A DNA stretch of 64,000 nt. Source: Limnohabitans sp. Bal53. GTDB lineage: Bacteria; Pseudomonadota; Gammaproteobacteria; Burkholderiales; Burkholderiaceae_C. The translations under genes and the position numbers were made by a program. Below are positions 47,904 through 59,349 of the stretch, piece by piece (positions within the stretch are counted from its first letter, which is position 1; the number at the start of each line of letters is the position of its first letter). The notes under the pieces were generated by a model. It saw only the letters and a program-made list of their open reading frames with translations. It was not told the DNA's origin and ran no database searches. Where the stretch lies: contig NZ_NESH01000001.1 in NCBI RefSeq assembly GCF_003063355.1, positions 248,001 to 312,000 on the forward strand. The letters are read 5' to 3'.

Positions 47904-49272
47904 GGGTCTTCACCGCTGTTGCATCGGCGCCGACCATGGAGGTCTTGTGCTCGATGAGGTGTACAAATTCGTGACGGAAATGTTTGAGCATCCCGCGCAC
48001 CGGCATGGCCGCTGCATCACCCAAGGCACAAATCGTGCGGCCCATGATGTTGCCGGCCACGCTGTCGAGCATGTCGATGTCGCTGGCGCGGCCCTGACCG
48101 TGTTCAATGCGGTCCACCATGCGCCAGAGCCAGCCTGTGCCTTCACGGCAAGGCGTGCACTGCCCGCAAGACTCGTGCGAGTAGAAGTAAGACAAACGCG
48201 CCAAAGCCTTGACCATGCAGCGGGTTTCGTCCATGACGATCACCGCGCCCGAACCCAACATCGAACCGCCCTCTTTGGCGATGCTGTCGTAGTCCATGGT
48301 GAGCTTCATCATCAAATCGGCAGGAATCACGGGCGATGATGAACCGCCGGGAATCACGGCTTTGAGTTTGCGCCCACCACGCACACCACCGGCCAATTCG
48401 AGCAGCTTGGCAAACGGTGTGCCCATGGGCACTTCATAGTTGCCGGGGCGCTCCACGTCACCGCTGACCGAGAAGATCTTGGTGCCGCCGTTGTTGGGCT
48501 TGCCGCATTCCAAATACGCCTGGCCACCGTTGCGGATGATCCAAGGGACTGCCGCGAAGGTCTCGGTGTTGTTGATGGTGGTGGGCTTGCCGTACAGGCC
48601 AAAGCTGGCCGGGAACGGTGGCTTGAAGCGGGGCTGGCCCTTTTTACCTTCGAGCGATTCGAGCAAAGCGGTTTCTTCGCCGCAGATGTAAGCGCCAAAA
48701 CCGTGCGAGGCATGCAACTGGAAACTGAAGGTGCTGCCCAGGATGTTGTCGCCCAAGTAGCCTGCAGCGCGGGCTTCTTCGAGGGCGGCTTCAAAGCGCT
48801 CGTAAGTGTGGAAAATTTCGCCGTGGATGTAGTTGTAACCCACGCTGATGCCCATGGCATATGCCGCGATGGCCATGCCCTCGATCACCGTGTGCGGGTT
48901 GTACTCCATGATGTCACGGTCTTTGCATGTGCCCGGCTCACCTTCGTCGGAGTTGCACACCAAATACTTTTGACCGGGGAACTGGCGGGGCATGAAGCTC
49001 CACTTCAAACCCGTGGGGAAGCCCGCACCGCCGCGACCACGCAGGCCGGACTCTTTGACGGTGGCGATCACTTGGTCTTGGGTCAGGCCTTCGCCGCCGT
49101 CTTTGCCCAAAATTTTGCGCAATGCGGCATAGCCGCCGCGTGCTTCGTAGTCTTTGATGCCCCAGTTCGTGCCATTCAGACCCGCATAAATTTGCGGGTT
49201 GATGTGGCGGTCATGGAAGCAGGTTTCAACGCCTGTGGCTTGAAACTGGCTCAGGATTTGTTCGACTTTCAT
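47896..49272 (-). CDS. nuoF: NADH-quinone oxidoreductase subunit F
   Basis: NuoF binds NADH and FMN and holds cluster N3, so it is the electron entry point of complex I. The 458-residue protein has the FMN/NADH segments [16 protein letters not shown] and [15 protein letters not shown], and the [4Fe-4S] motif [15 protein letters not shown] with the later cysteine in GRTICALGD. Its ATG overlaps the last base of the nuoE stop. Confidence 0.97.
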   Translation of the reverse strand: MKVEQILSQFQATGVETCFHDRHINPQIYAGLNGTNWGIKDYEARGGYAALRKILGKDGGEGLTQDQVIATVKESGLRGRGGAGFPTGLKWSFMPRQFPGQKYLVCNSDEGEPGTCKDRDIMEYNPHTVIEGMAIAAYAMGISVGYNYIHGEIFHTYERFEAALEEARAAGYLGDNILGSTFSFQLHASHGFGAYICGEETALLESLEGKKGQPRFKPPFPASFGLYGKPTTINNTETFAAVPWIIRNGGQAYLECGKPNNGGTKIFSVSGDVERPGNYEVPMGTPFAKLLELAGGVRGGRKLKAVIPGGSSSPVIPADLMMKLTMDYDSIAKEGGSMLGSGAVIVMDETRCMVKALARLSYFYSHESCGQCTPCREGTGWLWRMVDRIEHGQGRASDIDMLDSVAGNIMGRTICALGDAAAMPVRGMLKHFRHEFVHLIEHKTSMVGADATAVKTHG

Positions 49273-49760
49273 CAGGCGGCCTCGGCTTTCTTCAGGCTGT
49301 CAACGAGTTGGTCGAGTTTTTCATGGCTCATGAAGCTGCACATGTGGCGGTCATTCACCAAGAGCACAGGCGCATCAGCGCAAGCACCTTGGCATTCGCT
49401 GGGTTGCAACGTGAACAAGCCATCTGCGGTGGTTTCACCGGCGTGCACACCCAATTTGTGCTCCAGATGGGCCAGCGCTTGCGCGCCGCCACGCAACTGG
49501 CACGGCAGGTTGGTGCACACGTTCAACTTGAACTTGCCCACCGGCTTTTGGTTGTACATGTTGTAGAAGGTGGTCACTTCGTGCACGGCCATCACCGGCA
49601 TGCCCAAGACTTCTGCCACGACCTGCTCGCTGTCGGGACTCACCCAGCCGAGCTCTTGCTGCACGATCGACAGACAAGCCATAACGGCCGACTGTTTTTG
49701 GTCTGCAGGGAACTTGGCGACTTCACGCGCAAATCGCGCTTTGGTTGACTCAGAGATCAT
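49272..49760 (-). CDS. nuoE: NADH-quinone oxidoreductase subunit E
   Basis: NuoE is the thioredoxin-like [2Fe-2S] subunit (cluster N1a). The 162-residue protein has the cluster cysteines in [11 protein letters not shown] and in [15 protein letters not shown], and an N-terminal helical region with [16 protein letters not shown]. Its start overlaps the nuoD stop by four bases. Confidence 0.96.
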   Translation of the reverse strand: MISESTKARFAREVAKFPADQKQSAVMACLSIVQQELGWVSPDSEQVVAEVLGMPVMAVHEVTTFYNMYNQKPVGKFKLNVCTNLPCQLRGGAQALAHLEHKLGVHAGETTADGLFTLQPSECQGACADAPVLLVNDRHMCSFMSHEKLDQLVDSLKKAEAA

Positions 49761-51010
49761 CGGTCAATCTCTCCAAAAACGATGTCCATGGTCCCGATGA
49801 TCGCGACCGCGTCGGCCAGCATGTGGCCTCGGGCCATTTCATCGAGGGTGGCCAAATGGGCAAAGCCCGGGGCGCGAATTTTCAGACGGTAAGGTTTGTT
49901 GGCACCATCACTCACCATGTAGATACCAAACTCCCCCTTGGGGTGTTCGACCGCAGCGTAAGCCTCGCCTTCGGGCACGTGAAAACCTTCGGTAAATAGC
50001 TTGAAGTGGTGGATCAAGTCTTCCATATTGGACTTCATCCCCTCGCGCGAAGGCGGCGCCACCTTGTGGTTGTCGGTGATGACGGGGCCAGGATTGGCAC
50101 GCAGCCATTTCACGCATTGCTGGATGATGCGGTTGGATTCACGCATCTCCTGCACACGCACCAAATAGCGGTCATAGCTGTCACCGGTCTTGCCCACAGG
50201 CACGTCGAATTCGACCTGGTCGTACGCGTCGTAAGGCTGCTTTTTACGCAAATCCCAAGCGAAGCCTGAACCGCGCAGCATGGGGCCGGTCATACCCAAA
50301 TTCAGGGCACGCTCGGGTGCCACCACGCCGATGCCCACCGTGCGCTGCTTCCAGATGCGGTTGTCGGTCAGCAGGGTTTCGTACTCGTCCACGCACTTGG
50401 GGAAGCGCTGGGTGAAGTCGTCAATGAAATCGAGCAAGGAACCGTTGCGGTTGCTGTTGAGCTGCTCAATCGCTTTGGCGTTTTTGATCTTGCTGACCTT
50501 GTACTGCGGCATGCTGTCAGGCAGATCGCGATACACACCGCCAGGACGGAAGTAAGCCGCGTGCATGCGGGCACCCGACACGGCCTCGTACATGTCAAAC
50601 AGGTCTTCACGCTCGCGGAAGGTGTAAATCAGGATGGTGGAGCTGCCGCAATCGTTGCCGTGCGAGCCAAGCCACATGAGGTGGTTCAAGATGCGCGTGA
50701 TTTCAGAGAACATCACGCGGATGTACTGCGCGCGCATGGGCACGTCCAGGCCCAGCATCTTCTCGATGGCCAGGCAGTAAGCGTGCTCGTTGCACATCAT
50801 CGACACATAGTCCAAGCGGTCCATGTAGGGCAGCGACTGGATGTAGGTCTTGTGTTCGGCCAGCTTTTCGGTAGCGCGGTGCAGCAAACCAATGTGCGGA
50901 TCGGCGCGTTGCACCACCTCGCCGTCGAGCTCCAACACCAGGCGCAAAACGCCGTGTGCTGCTGGGTGCTGTGGACCGAAGTTCAGCGTGTAATTCTTGA
51001 TTTCGGCCAT
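49757..51010 (-). CDS. nuoD: NADH-quinone oxidoreductase subunit D
   Basis: NuoD is the 49-kDa-type subunit that, with NuoB, shapes the quinone-binding site. The 417-residue protein has the [20 protein letters not shown] signature near the N terminus (quinone-binding histidine), [17 protein letters not shown], and the C-terminal [12 protein letters not shown]. It starts one base after the nuoC stop. Confidence 0.97.
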   Translation of the reverse strand: MAEIKNYTLNFGPQHPAAHGVLRLVLELDGEVVQRADPHIGLLHRATEKLAEHKTYIQSLPYMDRLDYVSMMCNEHAYCLAIEKMLGLDVPMRAQYIRVMFSEITRILNHLMWLGSHGNDCGSSTILIYTFREREDLFDMYEAVSGARMHAAYFRPGGVYRDLPDSMPQYKVSKIKNAKAIEQLNSNRNGSLLDFIDDFTQRFPKCVDEYETLLTDNRIWKQRTVGIGVVAPERALNLGMTGPMLRGSGFAWDLRKKQPYDAYDQVEFDVPVGKTGDSYDRYLVRVQEMRESNRIIQQCVKWLRANPGPVITDNHKVAPPSREGMKSNMEDLIHHFKLFTEGFHVPEGEAYAAVEHPKGEFGIYMVSDGANKPYRLKIRAPGFAHLATLDEMARGHMLADAVAIIGTMDIVFGEIDR

Positions 51011-51011
51011 A

Positions 51012-51620
51012 TCAGTTCAGGCCTCCGTAGTTTTCTTCGCGGATGATGCGGGGCGTGATTTCGCGGGGCTCGATGCTCACCGGCTCATAAATCACACGCT
51101 GACGCTCGGCGTCGTAGCGCATCTCAACGTGACCCGACAATGGGAAGTCCTTGCGGAAGGGGTGACCGATGAAACCATAGTCGGTCAGAATGCGACGCAG
51201 GTCGTTGTGACCTTCGAACACGATACCGTACAGGTCAAACGCTTCACGCTCGTACCAGTTGGCCGAATTCCAGATCTCGTTGACCGAATCCACCAAAGGC
51301 AGGTCGTCATCGGGGCACAGTACTTTCACGCGCACACGCTGGTTCAGACTCACCGACAACAAATGCACCGTGACGCCAAAGCGTGGGCCATCGGTGCCCA
51401 CTTCGCGGTAGGCCGAATAGTCGAGGCCTGCCAAATCAACGAGTTGCTCAAATTGGCAGCCGGGCGCATCGCGAAGGGTTTGCATCACGCCCAGATAATG
51501 CTGAGCGCTTACATGGATGCTCACCTCACCTAAAGCAATGGTGATTTTCTGGACCCGATCACCCAAGGCCGCAGCCAGGGTATCTTGCAGGTCTTCGGGA
51601 CGAATGGCGAAATCAGTCAT
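51012..51620 (-). CDS. nuoC: NADH-quinone oxidoreductase subunit C
   Basis: NuoC is the 30-kDa peripheral subunit of complex I. The protein of about 202 residues has the signature [29 protein letters not shown] in two overlapping parts, and [19 protein letters not shown]. Here nuoC and nuoD are separate, unlike in E. coli. I chose the ATG at 51620, since AAGGGA lies six bases upstream. An in-frame ATG at 51635 overlaps the nuoB stop (ATGA) and would add five residues. Confidence 0.94.
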   Translation of the reverse strand: MTDFAIRPEDLQDTLAAALGDRVQKITIALGEVSIHVSAQHYLGVMQTLRDAPGCQFEQLVDLAGLDYSAYREVGTDGPRFGVTVHLLSVSLNQRVRVKVLCPDDDLPLVDSVNEIWNSANWYEREAFDLYGIVFEGHNDLRRILTDYGFIGHPFRKDFPLSGHVEMRYDAERQRVIYEPVSIEPREITPRIIREENYGGLN

Positions 51621-51631
51621 CGTCATTCCCT

Positions 51632-52111
51632 TCAAGCGCGCGCAATGGTGTGGGTGCGGCGGATTTTTTGCTGCAGCTGGATGATGCCGTAGATCAGCGC
51701 CTCGGCCGTGGGCGGGCAGCCCGGCACGTACACATCCACCGGCACAATGCGGTCACAACCACGAACCACCGAATAGCTGTAGTGGTAGTAACCACCCCCA
51801 TTGGCACAAGAGCCCATGGAGATCACCCAGCGCGGTTCGGACATCTGGTCATACACCTTGCGCAGGGCTGGGGCCATCTTGTTGCACAGAGTTCCGGCCA
51901 CGATCATCAAGTCTGCTTGACGGGGGCTGGCGCGAAAAACTTCGGCACCAAAGCGGGCCAAGTCGTAACGGGCTGTGGCCGAGTGCATCATCTCAACCGC
52001 GCAGCAAGCCAGACCAAAGGTCATGGGCCACAGCGAGCCGGTTTTGGCCCAGTTCACCACCGAGTCGTAACTCGTGGTGATGAAGCCCTCTTTCATCACG
52101 CCTTCAATCAT
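51632..52111 (-). CDS. nuoB: NADH-quinone oxidoreductase subunit B
   Basis: NuoB holds cluster N2, the last iron-sulfur centre before quinone. The 159-residue protein has the adjacent cysteines in [11 protein letters not shown], then [22 protein letters not shown] and [11 protein letters not shown], which supply the N2 ligands and neighbours. It is the second gene of the operon, 44 bases after nuoA. Confidence 0.97.
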   Translation of the reverse strand: MIEGVMKEGFITTSYDSVVNWAKTGSLWPMTFGLACCAVEMMHSATARYDLARFGAEVFRASPRQADLMIVAGTLCNKMAPALRKVYDQMSEPRWVISMGSCANGGGYYHYSYSVVRGCDRIVPVDVYVPGCPPTAEALIYGIIQLQQKIRRTHTIARA

Positions 52112-52155
52112 TTTTAATCCTCAAGCAGGCTCAATGTTGTTGTCAGTGCTAACGG

Positions 52156-52515
52156 TCACTCCCAGTCCAGGGCGCCTTTTTTCCACTCATAGACAAAACC
52201 GACGACCAAAATGGTCAGGAAGATCACCACGGCCACAAAACCGGCCATGCCCACTTCCTTGAGTGCAATGGCCCAAGGGAACAGGAAAGCGATTTCCAGG
52301 TCGAACAAAATGAACAAGATGGCGACCAAGTAATAGCGCACATCGAACTTCATGCGGGCGTCTTCAAAGGCCTCGAAGCCGCATTCGTAGGGGGAGTTTT
52401 TTTCCGCGTCAGGTCTGTTGGGGCCAAGGATATAGCCTAAAACCTGGGGAATGATGCCGACAGCAACGCCGACCAAAATGAACAAAAGAATCGGGAGGTA
52501 CTGTTCGAGGTTCAT
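52156..52515 (-). CDS. nuoA: NADH-quinone oxidoreductase subunit A
   Basis: NuoA is a three-helix membrane subunit beside NuoJ and NuoH. The 119-residue protein begins [12 protein letters not shown] and has [23 protein letters not shown] and the acidic helix [14 protein letters not shown]. The frame extends upstream into the tRNA gene, but those residues are spurious. It opens the nuo operon, and the transcript may start between the tRNA and nuoA or further upstream. Confidence 0.96.
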   Translation of the reverse strand: MNLEQYLPILLFILVGVAVGIIPQVLGYILGPNRPDAEKNSPYECGFEAFEDARMKFDVRYYLVAILFILFDLEIAFLFPWAIALKEVGMAGFVAVVIFLTILVVGFVYEWKKGALDWE

Positions 52516-52581
52516 TTGGTGACTGCCGGTTAAGGACCGATTGAAACGTCCAAGCCTTAAGCCCGAGCGCTTCTGTTTGTC

Positions 52582-52666
52582 TGGTGCCGTCGGCGAGACT
52601 CGAACTCGCACAGCTTTCGCCACTACCCCCTCAAGATAGCGTGTCTACCAATTTCACCACGACGGC
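52582..52666 (-). tRNA. tRNA-Leu (anticodon GAG)
   Basis: The minus strand reads GCCGTCGTGGTGAAATTGGT at the 5' end and closes with GACGGCACCA, so the seven-base acceptor stem pairs GCCGTCG with CGACGGC and CCA is encoded. The anticodon arm CTATC-TTGAGGG-GGTAG has GAG at positions 34-36, reading CUC and CUU leucine codons. A long variable arm and the T loop GTTCGAGTC are present, as expected for tRNA-Leu. It lies between secG and nuoA on the same strand. Confidence 0.95.
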
Positions 52667-52820
52667 GGGATGCACAGGACCGGCTTGCATGAGGAACACC
52701 TTGAGTGCTTGTTGCTTGCTGGTCAGACTCAGATTTTACTCTGAAAAATGGCTCATTCCCTTCTCTAAATCGGGAAAATTGTGCTCAGCAGCAAAGCTGA
52801 ACGCAGCCTGACGGCCAGAA

Positions 52821-53204
52821 TCACTTAGCAGGTACTGCAGGGGGAACGCTTTTGTCCGCTGGTGCTGCGGGGGCATTGCCAGGAATCTGCGCAGCGGGGC
52901 TGTTGTCCACCGGAGCAGGTGCTGTCACAGCCGCGCCTTCGAGCACACTGCCCGACGAAGTGGGCGTGAGGTTGCCGAAATATGCCAAGGCCAATGTGCA
53001 CACAAAGAAAACCGCCGCCAACACCGCCGTGGTGCGCGACATGAAGTTTGCGCTGCCCGTGGCACCAAACAAACTGCCAGAACCACCGCTGCCAAAAGCT
53101 GCGCCCATGTCAGCACCTTTGCCATGCTGGATCAGGATCAGGCCAATCATGGCCAGCGCTGACAACAGTTGCACCACCAAAATCAAAGTCAACATCACGC
53201 TCAT
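52821..53204 (-). CDS. secG: Protein-export membrane protein SecG
   Basis: SecG assists SecYE in protein translocation across the inner membrane. The 127-residue protein has two hydrophobic helices (LILVVQLLSALAMIGLILIQ and TTAVLAAVFFVCTLALAYFG) joined by the conserved HGKGADMGAAFGSGGSGSLFG loop region, and an Ala/Pro-rich tail. It follows tpiA by 37 bases. The tpiA-secG-tRNA-Leu-nuo order is common in proteobacteria. Confidence 0.94.
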   Translation of the reverse strand: MSVMLTLILVVQLLSALAMIGLILIQHGKGADMGAAFGSGGSGSLFGATGSANFMSRTTAVLAAVFFVCTLALAYFGNLTPTSSGSVLEGAAVTAPAPVDNSPAAQIPGNAPAAPADKSVPPAVPAK

Positions 53205-53241
53205 CTGAATACTCCGAAAATTAAAAACAGGGTTTGAAAGC

Positions 53242-53994
53242 TCAGCGCGAAGCAGCCTTCAGCATTGATAGAAAGTCTGGAGCCTTGAGCGACGCGCCGC
53301 CAATCAGACCACCATCGACGTCCGGCTGGACCAACAAGGACGCAGCGTTGGCCGCGTTCATACTTCCGCCATACAAGATCGACACCCGATCGGCGTGTGC
53401 AGTTGCCGCTTGTAACTGAGCGCGCAACACGGCATGCACAGCCTGGGCTTGTTCAGGCGTTGCGGTCAGGCCTGTGCCAATGGCCCAGACGGGCTCATAA
53501 GCCACCACGATTTCGCTGATGCAGTGGCCGTTGGCTTGGATCACCGCAGCCAACTGCCGCTTCACTACGGCTTCGGTCTGACCCGCTTCGCGCTCGGCCT
53601 GGCTCTCACCCACACACACGATGGGGGTGATGCCTGCGGCCAAGGCACGCTGGGCTTTGGTGGCCACCAAGGCATCTGTCTCGCCGTGGTACTGACGCCG
53701 CTCCGAGTGGCCAACAATCGCATAACGCACCGCAAAATCGCGCAGCATGGCGGCCGACACCTCACCGGTGTAGGCACCCGACTCGTGGGCAGAAACATCC
53801 TGCGCGCCCAGGTCCAAGGCCGTACCAGCCAACAGGCTTTGCGCCTGCGCCAGATAAGCTGCCGGCACGCAGACCGCTGCACGACAAGTCACACCGCCCA
53901 TACCGCTCAACACTTCGAACAACAAAGACGCATTGGCAACCAAGCTGCCATTCATCTTCCAGTTGCCCACCATCAATTTATTGGACATGTCCAT
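53242..53994 (-). CDS. tpiA: Triosephosphate isomerase
   Basis: TpiA interconverts dihydroxyacetone phosphate and glyceraldehyde 3-phosphate. The protein of about 250 residues has GNWKMNG with the catalytic lysine, [13 protein letters not shown] with the catalytic histidine, [11 protein letters not shown] with the catalytic glutamate, and [12 protein letters not shown] chose the ATG at 53994, whose first base is the last base of the preceding gene's stop (TGATG). The next ATG at 53988 (MSNKLMVGN) is equally likely from family length. Confidence 0.96.
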   Translation of the reverse strand: MDMSNKLMVGNWKMNGSLVANASLLFEVLSGMGGVTCRAAVCVPAAYLAQAQSLLAGTALDLGAQDVSAHESGAYTGEVSAAMLRDFAVRYAIVGHSERRQYHGETDALVATKAQRALAAGITPIVCVGESQAEREAGQTEAVVKRQLAAVIQANGHCISEIVVAYEPVWAIGTGLTATPEQAQAVHAVLRAQLQAATAHADRVSILYGGSMNAANAASLLVQPDVDGGLIGGASLKAPDFLSMLKAASR

Positions 53995-55004
53995 CACCAA
54001 GTCACCACCAATTTACCCACATGTTGATTAGTTTCCATCAAGGCATGGGCTTGCGCCGCGCCCGAGGGCCAACCACCGCCCGCCTCTGCCGCAGCGAACA
54101 CGCTGTGGATAGCCGGTTTGATCCTGCCCGATTCAATCCAAGGCCAAACGGTTTGGCGCAAAGACTGGGCAATCGACGCCTTAAACGCCACCGGACGCGG
54201 CCGCAGTGTGGAGCCCGTGATCGTCAAACGGCGACGCAAGACCAAGCCTGCATTGAACCCGCTTTGGATGCCGCCTTGCACCGCGATGATGACCAAGCGG
54301 CCATCTTCGGCCAAGGCCTCGACCTCACGCGCCACGTAGTCACCCGCAACCATGTCCAAAATCACATTCACACCCACACCACCCGTCAGGCGCTTGGCCT
54401 CGGCGACGAAGTCAGTGGTTTTGTAATTGATGGCGTGGTCTGCCCCCAAGGCCAAGCATGCCTGGCACTTGTCGTCAGACCCTGCCGTCGCGATCACGGT
54501 CGCGCCAGCGGCCTTGGCCATCTGAATAGCGGTCACGCCAATGCCGCTGGTGCCGCCTTGAATCAACAAGGTCTCGCCCGCTTGCAAACGCCCGCGGTCA
54601 AACACATTGCTCCACACAGTGAAGAAGGTCTCTGGCAGCGAAGCGGCTTCGATGTCTGTCAGGCCCTTGGGCACCGGCAAACACTGAGCCACCGGGGCCA
54701 CACACAGCTGCGCATAACCACCACCGGCCACCAAGGCACACACGCGGTCGCCCACTGCAAAACCCGCGTCGGCCATGGCCGCTGCATCGCCCGACAACAC
54801 CACACCCGCGACTTCCAGGCCCGGAATGTCCGAGGCACCCGGTGGCACCGGGTAATGGCCAGTGCGCTGCAGCACATCGGGGCGGTTGATGCCGCTGGCC
54901 GAGACGCGAATGAGCAACTCCCCTGCCCCGGCCACAGGGTCGGGACGGGAGCCAGGCACCAGCACCGAAGGGGCACCATAGCTTTGGATTTCGATGACGT
55001 TCAT
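53994..55004 (-). CDS. NAD(P)H quinone oxidoreductase (zeta-crystallin type)
   Basis: This 336-residue medium-chain reductase lacks the zinc-binding residues of alcohol dehydrogenases and matches the quinone oxidoreductase/PIG3 group. It has [18 protein letters not shown] near the N terminus and the NADPH-binding stretch [19 protein letters not shown]. It probably reduces quinones or reactive enones. It sits between pnp (95 bases upstream) and tpiA, which it overlaps by one base. Confidence 0.9.
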   Translation of the reverse strand: MNVIEIQSYGAPSVLVPGSRPDPVAGAGELLIRVSASGINRPDVLQRTGHYPVPPGASDIPGLEVAGVVLSGDAAAMADAGFAVGDRVCALVAGGGYAQLCVAPVAQCLPVPKGLTDIEAASLPETFFTVWSNVFDRGRLQAGETLLIQGGTSGIGVTAIQMAKAAGATVIATAGSDDKCQACLALGADHAINYKTTDFVAEAKRLTGGVGVNVILDMVAGDYVAREVEALAEDGRLVIIAVQGGIQSGFNAGLVLRRRLTITGSTLRPRPVAFKASIAQSLRQTVWPWIESGRIKPAIHSVFAAAEAGGGWPSGAAQAHALMETNQHVGKLVVTW

Positions 55005-55099
55005 GGTTTATCTGTTCGGCGTTAAGCGTGGATGGCTAGCTGAGCATTAGGGGTTAAAAGCATCGCGCTCAACCCTTAACCCTCATCCAGAACCCCGTA

Positions 55100-57205
55100 T
55101 CAGCCTTGCGCAGGACGGTCCAGCAAAGCCTTCATTGACAGCTTGATGCGGCCTTTTTCGTCGGTTTCCATGACCTTGACCTTGACGATCTGGCCTTCGC
55201 TCAAATAGTCGGTCACTTTTTCAACGCGCTCATGGGCGATCTGGCTGATGTGCAGCAAACCGTCTTTGCCAGGCAGCAAGTTGATCAGGGCACCGAAGTC
55301 CAGGATCTTGGTGACCGGGCCTTCGTAGACCTTGCCGATTTCGACTTCGGCGGTGATCTGTTCGATACGCTTTTTGGCAATGTCGGCCTTCTCGCCATCG
55401 GTGGCTGCGATGGTGATCGTGCCGTCTTCTTCGATGTTGATCTGGCAGCCGGTTTCTTCGGTCAGAGCGCGGATAGTGGCGCCACCTTTGCCGATCACGT
55501 CACGGATTTTCTCGGGGTTGATCTTCATGGTGAAGAGCTTGGGTGCGAAATCAGACACTTCGGTGTTGGCTTCGCTCATCGCTTCTTGCATCTTTCCCAG
55601 AATATGCATACGCGCTTCTTTGGCTTGGGCCAAAGCAACTTGCATGATTTCCTTGGTGATGCCCTGGATCTTGATGTCCATCTGCAAAGCAGTGATGCCG
55701 TGGGTGGTACCGGCCACTTTGAAGTCCATGTCGCCCAGGTGGTCTTCGTCACCCAGGATGTCGGTCAACACCGCAAAGCGGTTGTCTTCCTTGATCAGGC
55801 CCATGGCGATACCGGCCACGTGGGCTTTCATCGGCACGCCAGCGTCCATCATCGACAAGCAGCCGCCGCAGACCGAAGCCATGGACGAAGAACCATTCGA
55901 TTCGGTGATCTCGGACACCACACGCACGGTGTAGGGGAACTCTTCTTTGCTCGGCAGCACAGCGGCCAAAGCACGCTTGGCCAAACGACCATGACCGATT
56001 TCGCGGCGCTTGGTGCTACCCATGCGGCCCACTTCGCCGGTGGCAAAGGGAGGCATGTTGTAGTGGAACATGAAGCGGTCTTCGAACTCGCCTGCCAATG
56101 CGTCGATGCGCTGAGCGTCACGCTCGGTGCCCAAAGTGGTGATGACCAAAGCCTGGGTCTCGCCACGTGTGAACAAGGCCGAACCGTGTGTGCGGGGCAG
56201 CACGCTGTTGCGGATTTCGATGGGGCGCACGGTACGTGTGTCGCGGCCGTCGATGCGGGGCTCACCAGCCAGAATTTGGCTGCGCACAATGCGTGCTTCG
56301 ATTTCGAACATCAAGCCGTCGAGCTTGACGCTGTCAAAGGCCACGCCCTCTTCGGCCAAAGCCACTTTGACCGAAGCGTAGGCTTCACGGCAAGCGTGTG
56401 TGCGGGCTTGCTTGTTACGGATTTGGTAGGCGGCACGCAGCTTTTCTTCGGCGAGTGATGCCAGCTTGCTTTCGAAAGCCGTGTCACGGGCAGGCGCTTG
56501 CCAGTCCCACACAGGCTTGCCGGCTTCGCGCACCAACTCGTGGATCGCGTTGATGGCAATCGCCGACTGCTCGTGGCCGTAAACCACGCCACCCAGCATG
56601 ATTTCTTCGGACAGTTGTTGGGCTTCGGATTCGACCATCAGCACAGCGGCTTCGGTACCCGCCACCACCAGATCCATCACGCTGTCTTTGCGCTGGGTCT
56701 GGCCGGGGTTCAGGACGTATTCGCCATTGATGTAACCCACGCGGGCAGCACCAATGGGGCCATTGAAAGGAATGCCCGAGATGGACAAGGCTGCAGACAC
56801 AGCGATCATCGCGGCGATGTCGGCGTCGACTTCAGGGTTCAAAGACACGGTGTGGATGACCACGTGCACGTCGTTGTAAAAACCTTCGGGGAACAGAGGA
56901 CGGATCGGACGGTCGATCAGGCGGCTGGTCAGGGTTTCGTGCTCGCTGGGCTTGGCTTCACGCTTGAAGAAGCTGCCAGGGATCTTGCCTGCGGCATAAG
57001 TCTTCTCGATGTAATCGACCGTCAGCGGGAAGAAGTCTTGACCGGCTTTGGCAATCTTGGAGCCCACGACGGTGGCCAGCACCACGGTGCCATCCATGTC
57101 GAGCAGCACAGCGCCGCCAGCTTGGCGAGCGACTTCGCCGGTTTCCATCTTGACCGTGTGCTGGCCCCATTGGAAGGTTTTGGTAACTTTGTTGAAAATG
57201 GACAT
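55100..57205 (-). CDS. pnp: Polyribonucleotide nucleotidyltransferase (PNPase)
   Basis: PNPase degrades RNA 3' to 5' with phosphate and is part of the degradosome. The 701-residue protein has two RNase PH-like domains ([32 protein letters not shown]), a KH domain ([18 protein letters not shown]) and an S1 domain ([21 protein letters not shown]). I used the ATG at 57205, preceded by AGGAG; the frame is open 28 codons further but includes the leader hairpin. It lies downstream of rpsO on the same strand, as in most proteobacteria. Confidence 0.97.
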   Translation of the reverse strand: MSIFNKVTKTFQWGQHTVKMETGEVARQAGGAVLLDMDGTVVLATVVGSKIAKAGQDFFPLTVDYIEKTYAAGKIPGSFFKREAKPSEHETLTSRLIDRPIRPLFPEGFYNDVHVVIHTVSLNPEVDADIAAMIAVSAALSISGIPFNGPIGAARVGYINGEYVLNPGQTQRKDSVMDLVVAGTEAAVLMVESEAQQLSEEIMLGGVVYGHEQSAIAINAIHELVREAGKPVWDWQAPARDTAFESKLASLAEEKLRAAYQIRNKQARTHACREAYASVKVALAEEGVAFDSVKLDGLMFEIEARIVRSQILAGEPRIDGRDTRTVRPIEIRNSVLPRTHGSALFTRGETQALVITTLGTERDAQRIDALAGEFEDRFMFHYNMPPFATGEVGRMGSTKRREIGHGRLAKRALAAVLPSKEEFPYTVRVVSEITESNGSSSMASVCGGCLSMMDAGVPMKAHVAGIAMGLIKEDNRFAVLTDILGDEDHLGDMDFKVAGTTHGITALQMDIKIQGITKEIMQVALAQAKEARMHILGKMQEAMSEANTEVSDFAPKLFTMKINPEKIRDVIGKGGATIRALTEETGCQINIEEDGTITIAATDGEKADIAKKRIEQITAEVEIGKVYEGPVTKILDFGALINLLPGKDGLLHISQIAHERVEKVTDYLSEGQIVKVKVMETDEKGRIKLSMKALLDRPAQG

Positions 57206-57279
57206 ATTCAGAACTCCTGAAAACAAAAGTGCATGAGGCTGCACTGTGGGCCCGGAAGTTGACGCTCTGAACTCGATGC

Positions 57280-57317
57280 CATTCCACAAAACCTTGGGAC
57301 AAAAGCCTTGTGGAATG
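57280..57317 (-). promoter_or_regulatory. pnp: Candidate pnp leader stem-loop
   Basis: CATTCCACAA (57280-57289) and TTGTGGAATG (57308-57317) are exact reverse complements around an 18-base loop, about 75-110 bases upstream of the pnp ATG. In E. coli the pnp leader forms a stem that RNase III cuts, and PNPase then represses its own mRNA. The position fits that model; the function here is inferred. Confidence 0.5.
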
Positions 57318-57362
57318 ACACAGCGCGAGATCGCCCTGACAAATTCCGACTGAAAAAAGAAT

Positions 57363-57398
57363 AAAGCGCCTGAGCTAGTGAACTAACTCAGGCGCTTT
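57363..57398 (-). terminator. rpsO: Terminator between rpsO and pnp
   Basis: AAAGCGCCTGAG (57363-57374) and CTCAGGCGCTTT (57387-57398) form a perfect 12-bp stem with a 12-base loop. On the minus strand the stem is followed by a T-rich tract (TTTATTCTTTTTT). It starts 17 bases after the rpsO stop. Confidence 0.85.
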
Positions 57399-57414
57399 TC
57401 ATCTGGACAGACGA

Positions 57415-57681
57415 TTACTTACGCAGGCCAAGCTTGGCGATCAGCGCAACGTAACGGTCAGCATCACGGGACTTGAGGTAGTCCAACAGTTTGCGGCGAC
57501 GGCTCACCATGCGCAGCAGACCGCGACGACCGTGATGGTCTTTGGCGTGTGTTTTAAAGTGAGGTGTCAGCTCGTTGATGCGAGCTGTCAGCAAAGCCAC
57601 TTGAACTTCAGGGGAGCCAGTGTCGTTGGCTGCACGTGCGTTGGCCTTGACGACCTCTGCCTTGATTGAGGATGCAATCAT
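57415..57681 (-). CDS. rpsO: 30S ribosomal protein S15
   Basis: S15 binds the central domain of 16S rRNA early in assembly. The 88-residue protein has the family signature segments [36 protein letters not shown] and [12 protein letters not shown]. The usual length is 88-89. A strong terminator follows, and pnp lies beyond it, so some read-through into pnp is likely, as in E. coli. The 227 bases between rpsO and divergent leuC carry both promoters. Confidence 0.97.
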   Translation of the reverse strand: MIASSIKAEVVKANARAANDTGSPEVQVALLTARINELTPHFKTHAKDHHGRRGLLRMVSRRRKLLDYLKSRDADRYVALIAKLGLRK

Positions 57682-57871
57682 GGTGTTTTCCTTGTTGTTT
57701 CGCCGGGTTCAAACAAGAACATTGGCGGGTGAATGACTTGCGCCAGCGGCCGGAAAAGCCAATGGCGTGCGCTTTGCAAATCGCAAAACAGGGCAATTAT
57801 AGACCGAAACCCAGCACAGTCATGAGAGCGATTCGCCGTTGCGACATGCTTCGAAGGACCCGATTGGCTAT

Positions 57872-57888
57872 CCGCATAAAATGTGCGG
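57872..57888. promoter_or_regulatory. leuC: Palindrome over a candidate -10 box upstream of leuC
   Basis: CCGCA (57872-57876) and TGCGG (57884-57888) flank TAAAATG, and TAAAAT (57877-57882) resembles a -10 element, 27 bases before the leuC ATG. The arrangement could be an operator covering the promoter. The arms are only five bases, and I see no good -35 box, so confidence is low. Confidence 0.25.
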
Positions 57889-57908
57889 TTGCACAGCAAG
57901 GAAGCTCC

Positions 57909-59330
57909 ATGGCACGCACGCTCTACGACAAGATCTGGGACGAACACGTCGTCCACACCGAAGAAGACGGCACCTCCGTCCTCTACATCGACCGCCACCT
58001 GGTGCACGAAGTCACCAGCCCCCAAGCCTTTGAAGGGCTGCGCCAAGCTGGCCGCAAGGTCTGGCGCGTCAGCTCCATCGTGGCCACCGCTGACCACAAC
58101 ACCCCGACCACCGGTTGGGAACTGGGCTACGACGGCATCACCGACCCGATCAGCAAAGAGCAAATCACCACGCTGGACTCGAACATCAAGGAATACGGCG
58201 CCGCCGCCTTCTTTCCCTTCATGTCCAAGCGCCAAGGCATCGTGCACGTCATTGGCCCAGAAAACGGTGCCACCCTGCCCGGCATGACCGTGGTGTGCGG
58301 CGACTCGCACACCTCGACACACGGCGCGTTTGGCGCACTGGCCCACGGCATTGGCACCTCCGAAGTCGAGCACGTCATGGCCACGCAGACGCTCTTGGCC
58401 AAAAAAGCCAAGAACATGCTCATCAAGGTCGAAGGCACGCTGGCCAAAGGCCTCACGGGCAAAGACATCGTGCTGGCCATCATCGGCAAGATCGGCACCG
58501 CAGGCGGCACCGGCTACACCATCGAATTCGCAGGCTCAGCCATCCGCGCTTTGAGCATGGAAGGCCGCATGACGGTCTGCAACATGGCCATCGAAGGCGG
58601 CGCACGCGCGGGCCTCGTGGCGGTGGACGACAAGACCATCGAGTACGTCAAAGGCCGCTTGCTCTCGCCCACGGGCGTCGAGTGGGACCACGCCGTGGCT
58701 TACTGGAAGACCCTGCAGTCTGACCCCGGTGCGCACTTTGACGCCGTGGTCGAGCTGGACGCCAGCGCCATCGTGCCGCAAGTCACTTGGGGCACTTCCC
58801 CCGAAATGGTGCTGGGCATCGACGGCCACACGCCCGACCCTGACAAAGAAAAAGACGACGTCAAGCGCGATGCCATTGAACGCGCACTGACTTACATGGG
58901 CCTGCAGCCCGGTAAGGCCTTGGCCGACATCACGATCGACAAAGTCTTCATTGGCTCCTGCACCAACAGCCGCATCGAAGACATGCGCGAAGCCGCCGCC
59001 ATCGTCAAAAAACTCGGCCAAAAAGTGGCCAAAAACGTCAAACTGGCCATGGTGGTGCCCGGTTCTGGCTTGGTCAAAGCACAAGCCGAAGCCGAAGGCC
59101 TGCATGAAATTTTCAAGGCCGCAGGCTTTGAGTGGCGCGAGCCAGGCTGCTCCATGTGCCTGGCCATGAACGCCGACCGCTTGGAGCCCGGCGAGCGCTG
59201 CGCGTCCACCAGCAACCGCAACTTCGAAGGCCGTCAGGGCGCGGGTGGCCGCACCCATTTGGTCAGCCCCGCCATGGCCGCCGCAGCGGCTGTGCACGGC
59301 CACTTTGTTGACATCCGCAAATTCGCCTGA
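57909..59330 (+). CDS. leuC: 3-isopropylmalate dehydratase large subunit
   Basis: LeuC and LeuD isomerise 2-isopropylmalate to 3-isopropylmalate in leucine synthesis. The 473-residue aconitase-family protein has [20 protein letters not shown], and the [4Fe-4S] cysteines in [13 protein letters not shown] and [16 protein letters not shown] precedes the ATG at 57909; the frame is open further upstream but without family sequence. It is the first gene of leuC-leuD-leuB, 19 bases before leuD. The leuA gene is not in the window. Confidence 0.97.
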   Translation: MARTLYDKIWDEHVVHTEEDGTSVLYIDRHLVHEVTSPQAFEGLRQAGRKVWRVSSIVATADHNTPTTGWELGYDGITDPISKEQITTLDSNIKEYGAAAFFPFMSKRQGIVHVIGPENGATLPGMTVVCGDSHTSTHGAFGALAHGIGTSEVEHVMATQTLLAKKAKNMLIKVEGTLAKGLTGKDIVLAIIGKIGTAGGTGYTIEFAGSAIRALSMEGRMTVCNMAIEGGARAGLVAVDDKTIEYVKGRLLSPTGVEWDHAVAYWKTLQSDPGAHFDAVVELDASAIVPQVTWGTSPEMVLGIDGHTPDPDKEKDDVKRDAIERALTYMGLQPGKALADITIDKVFIGSCTNSRIEDMREAAAIVKKLGQKVAKNVKLAMVVPGSGLVKAQAEAEGLHEIFKAAGFEWREPGCSMCLAMNADRLEPGERCASTSNRNFEGRQGAGGRTHLVSPAMAAAAAVHGHFVDIRKFA

Positions 59331-59349
59331 AGCGTTCGAGGAACCTAAC

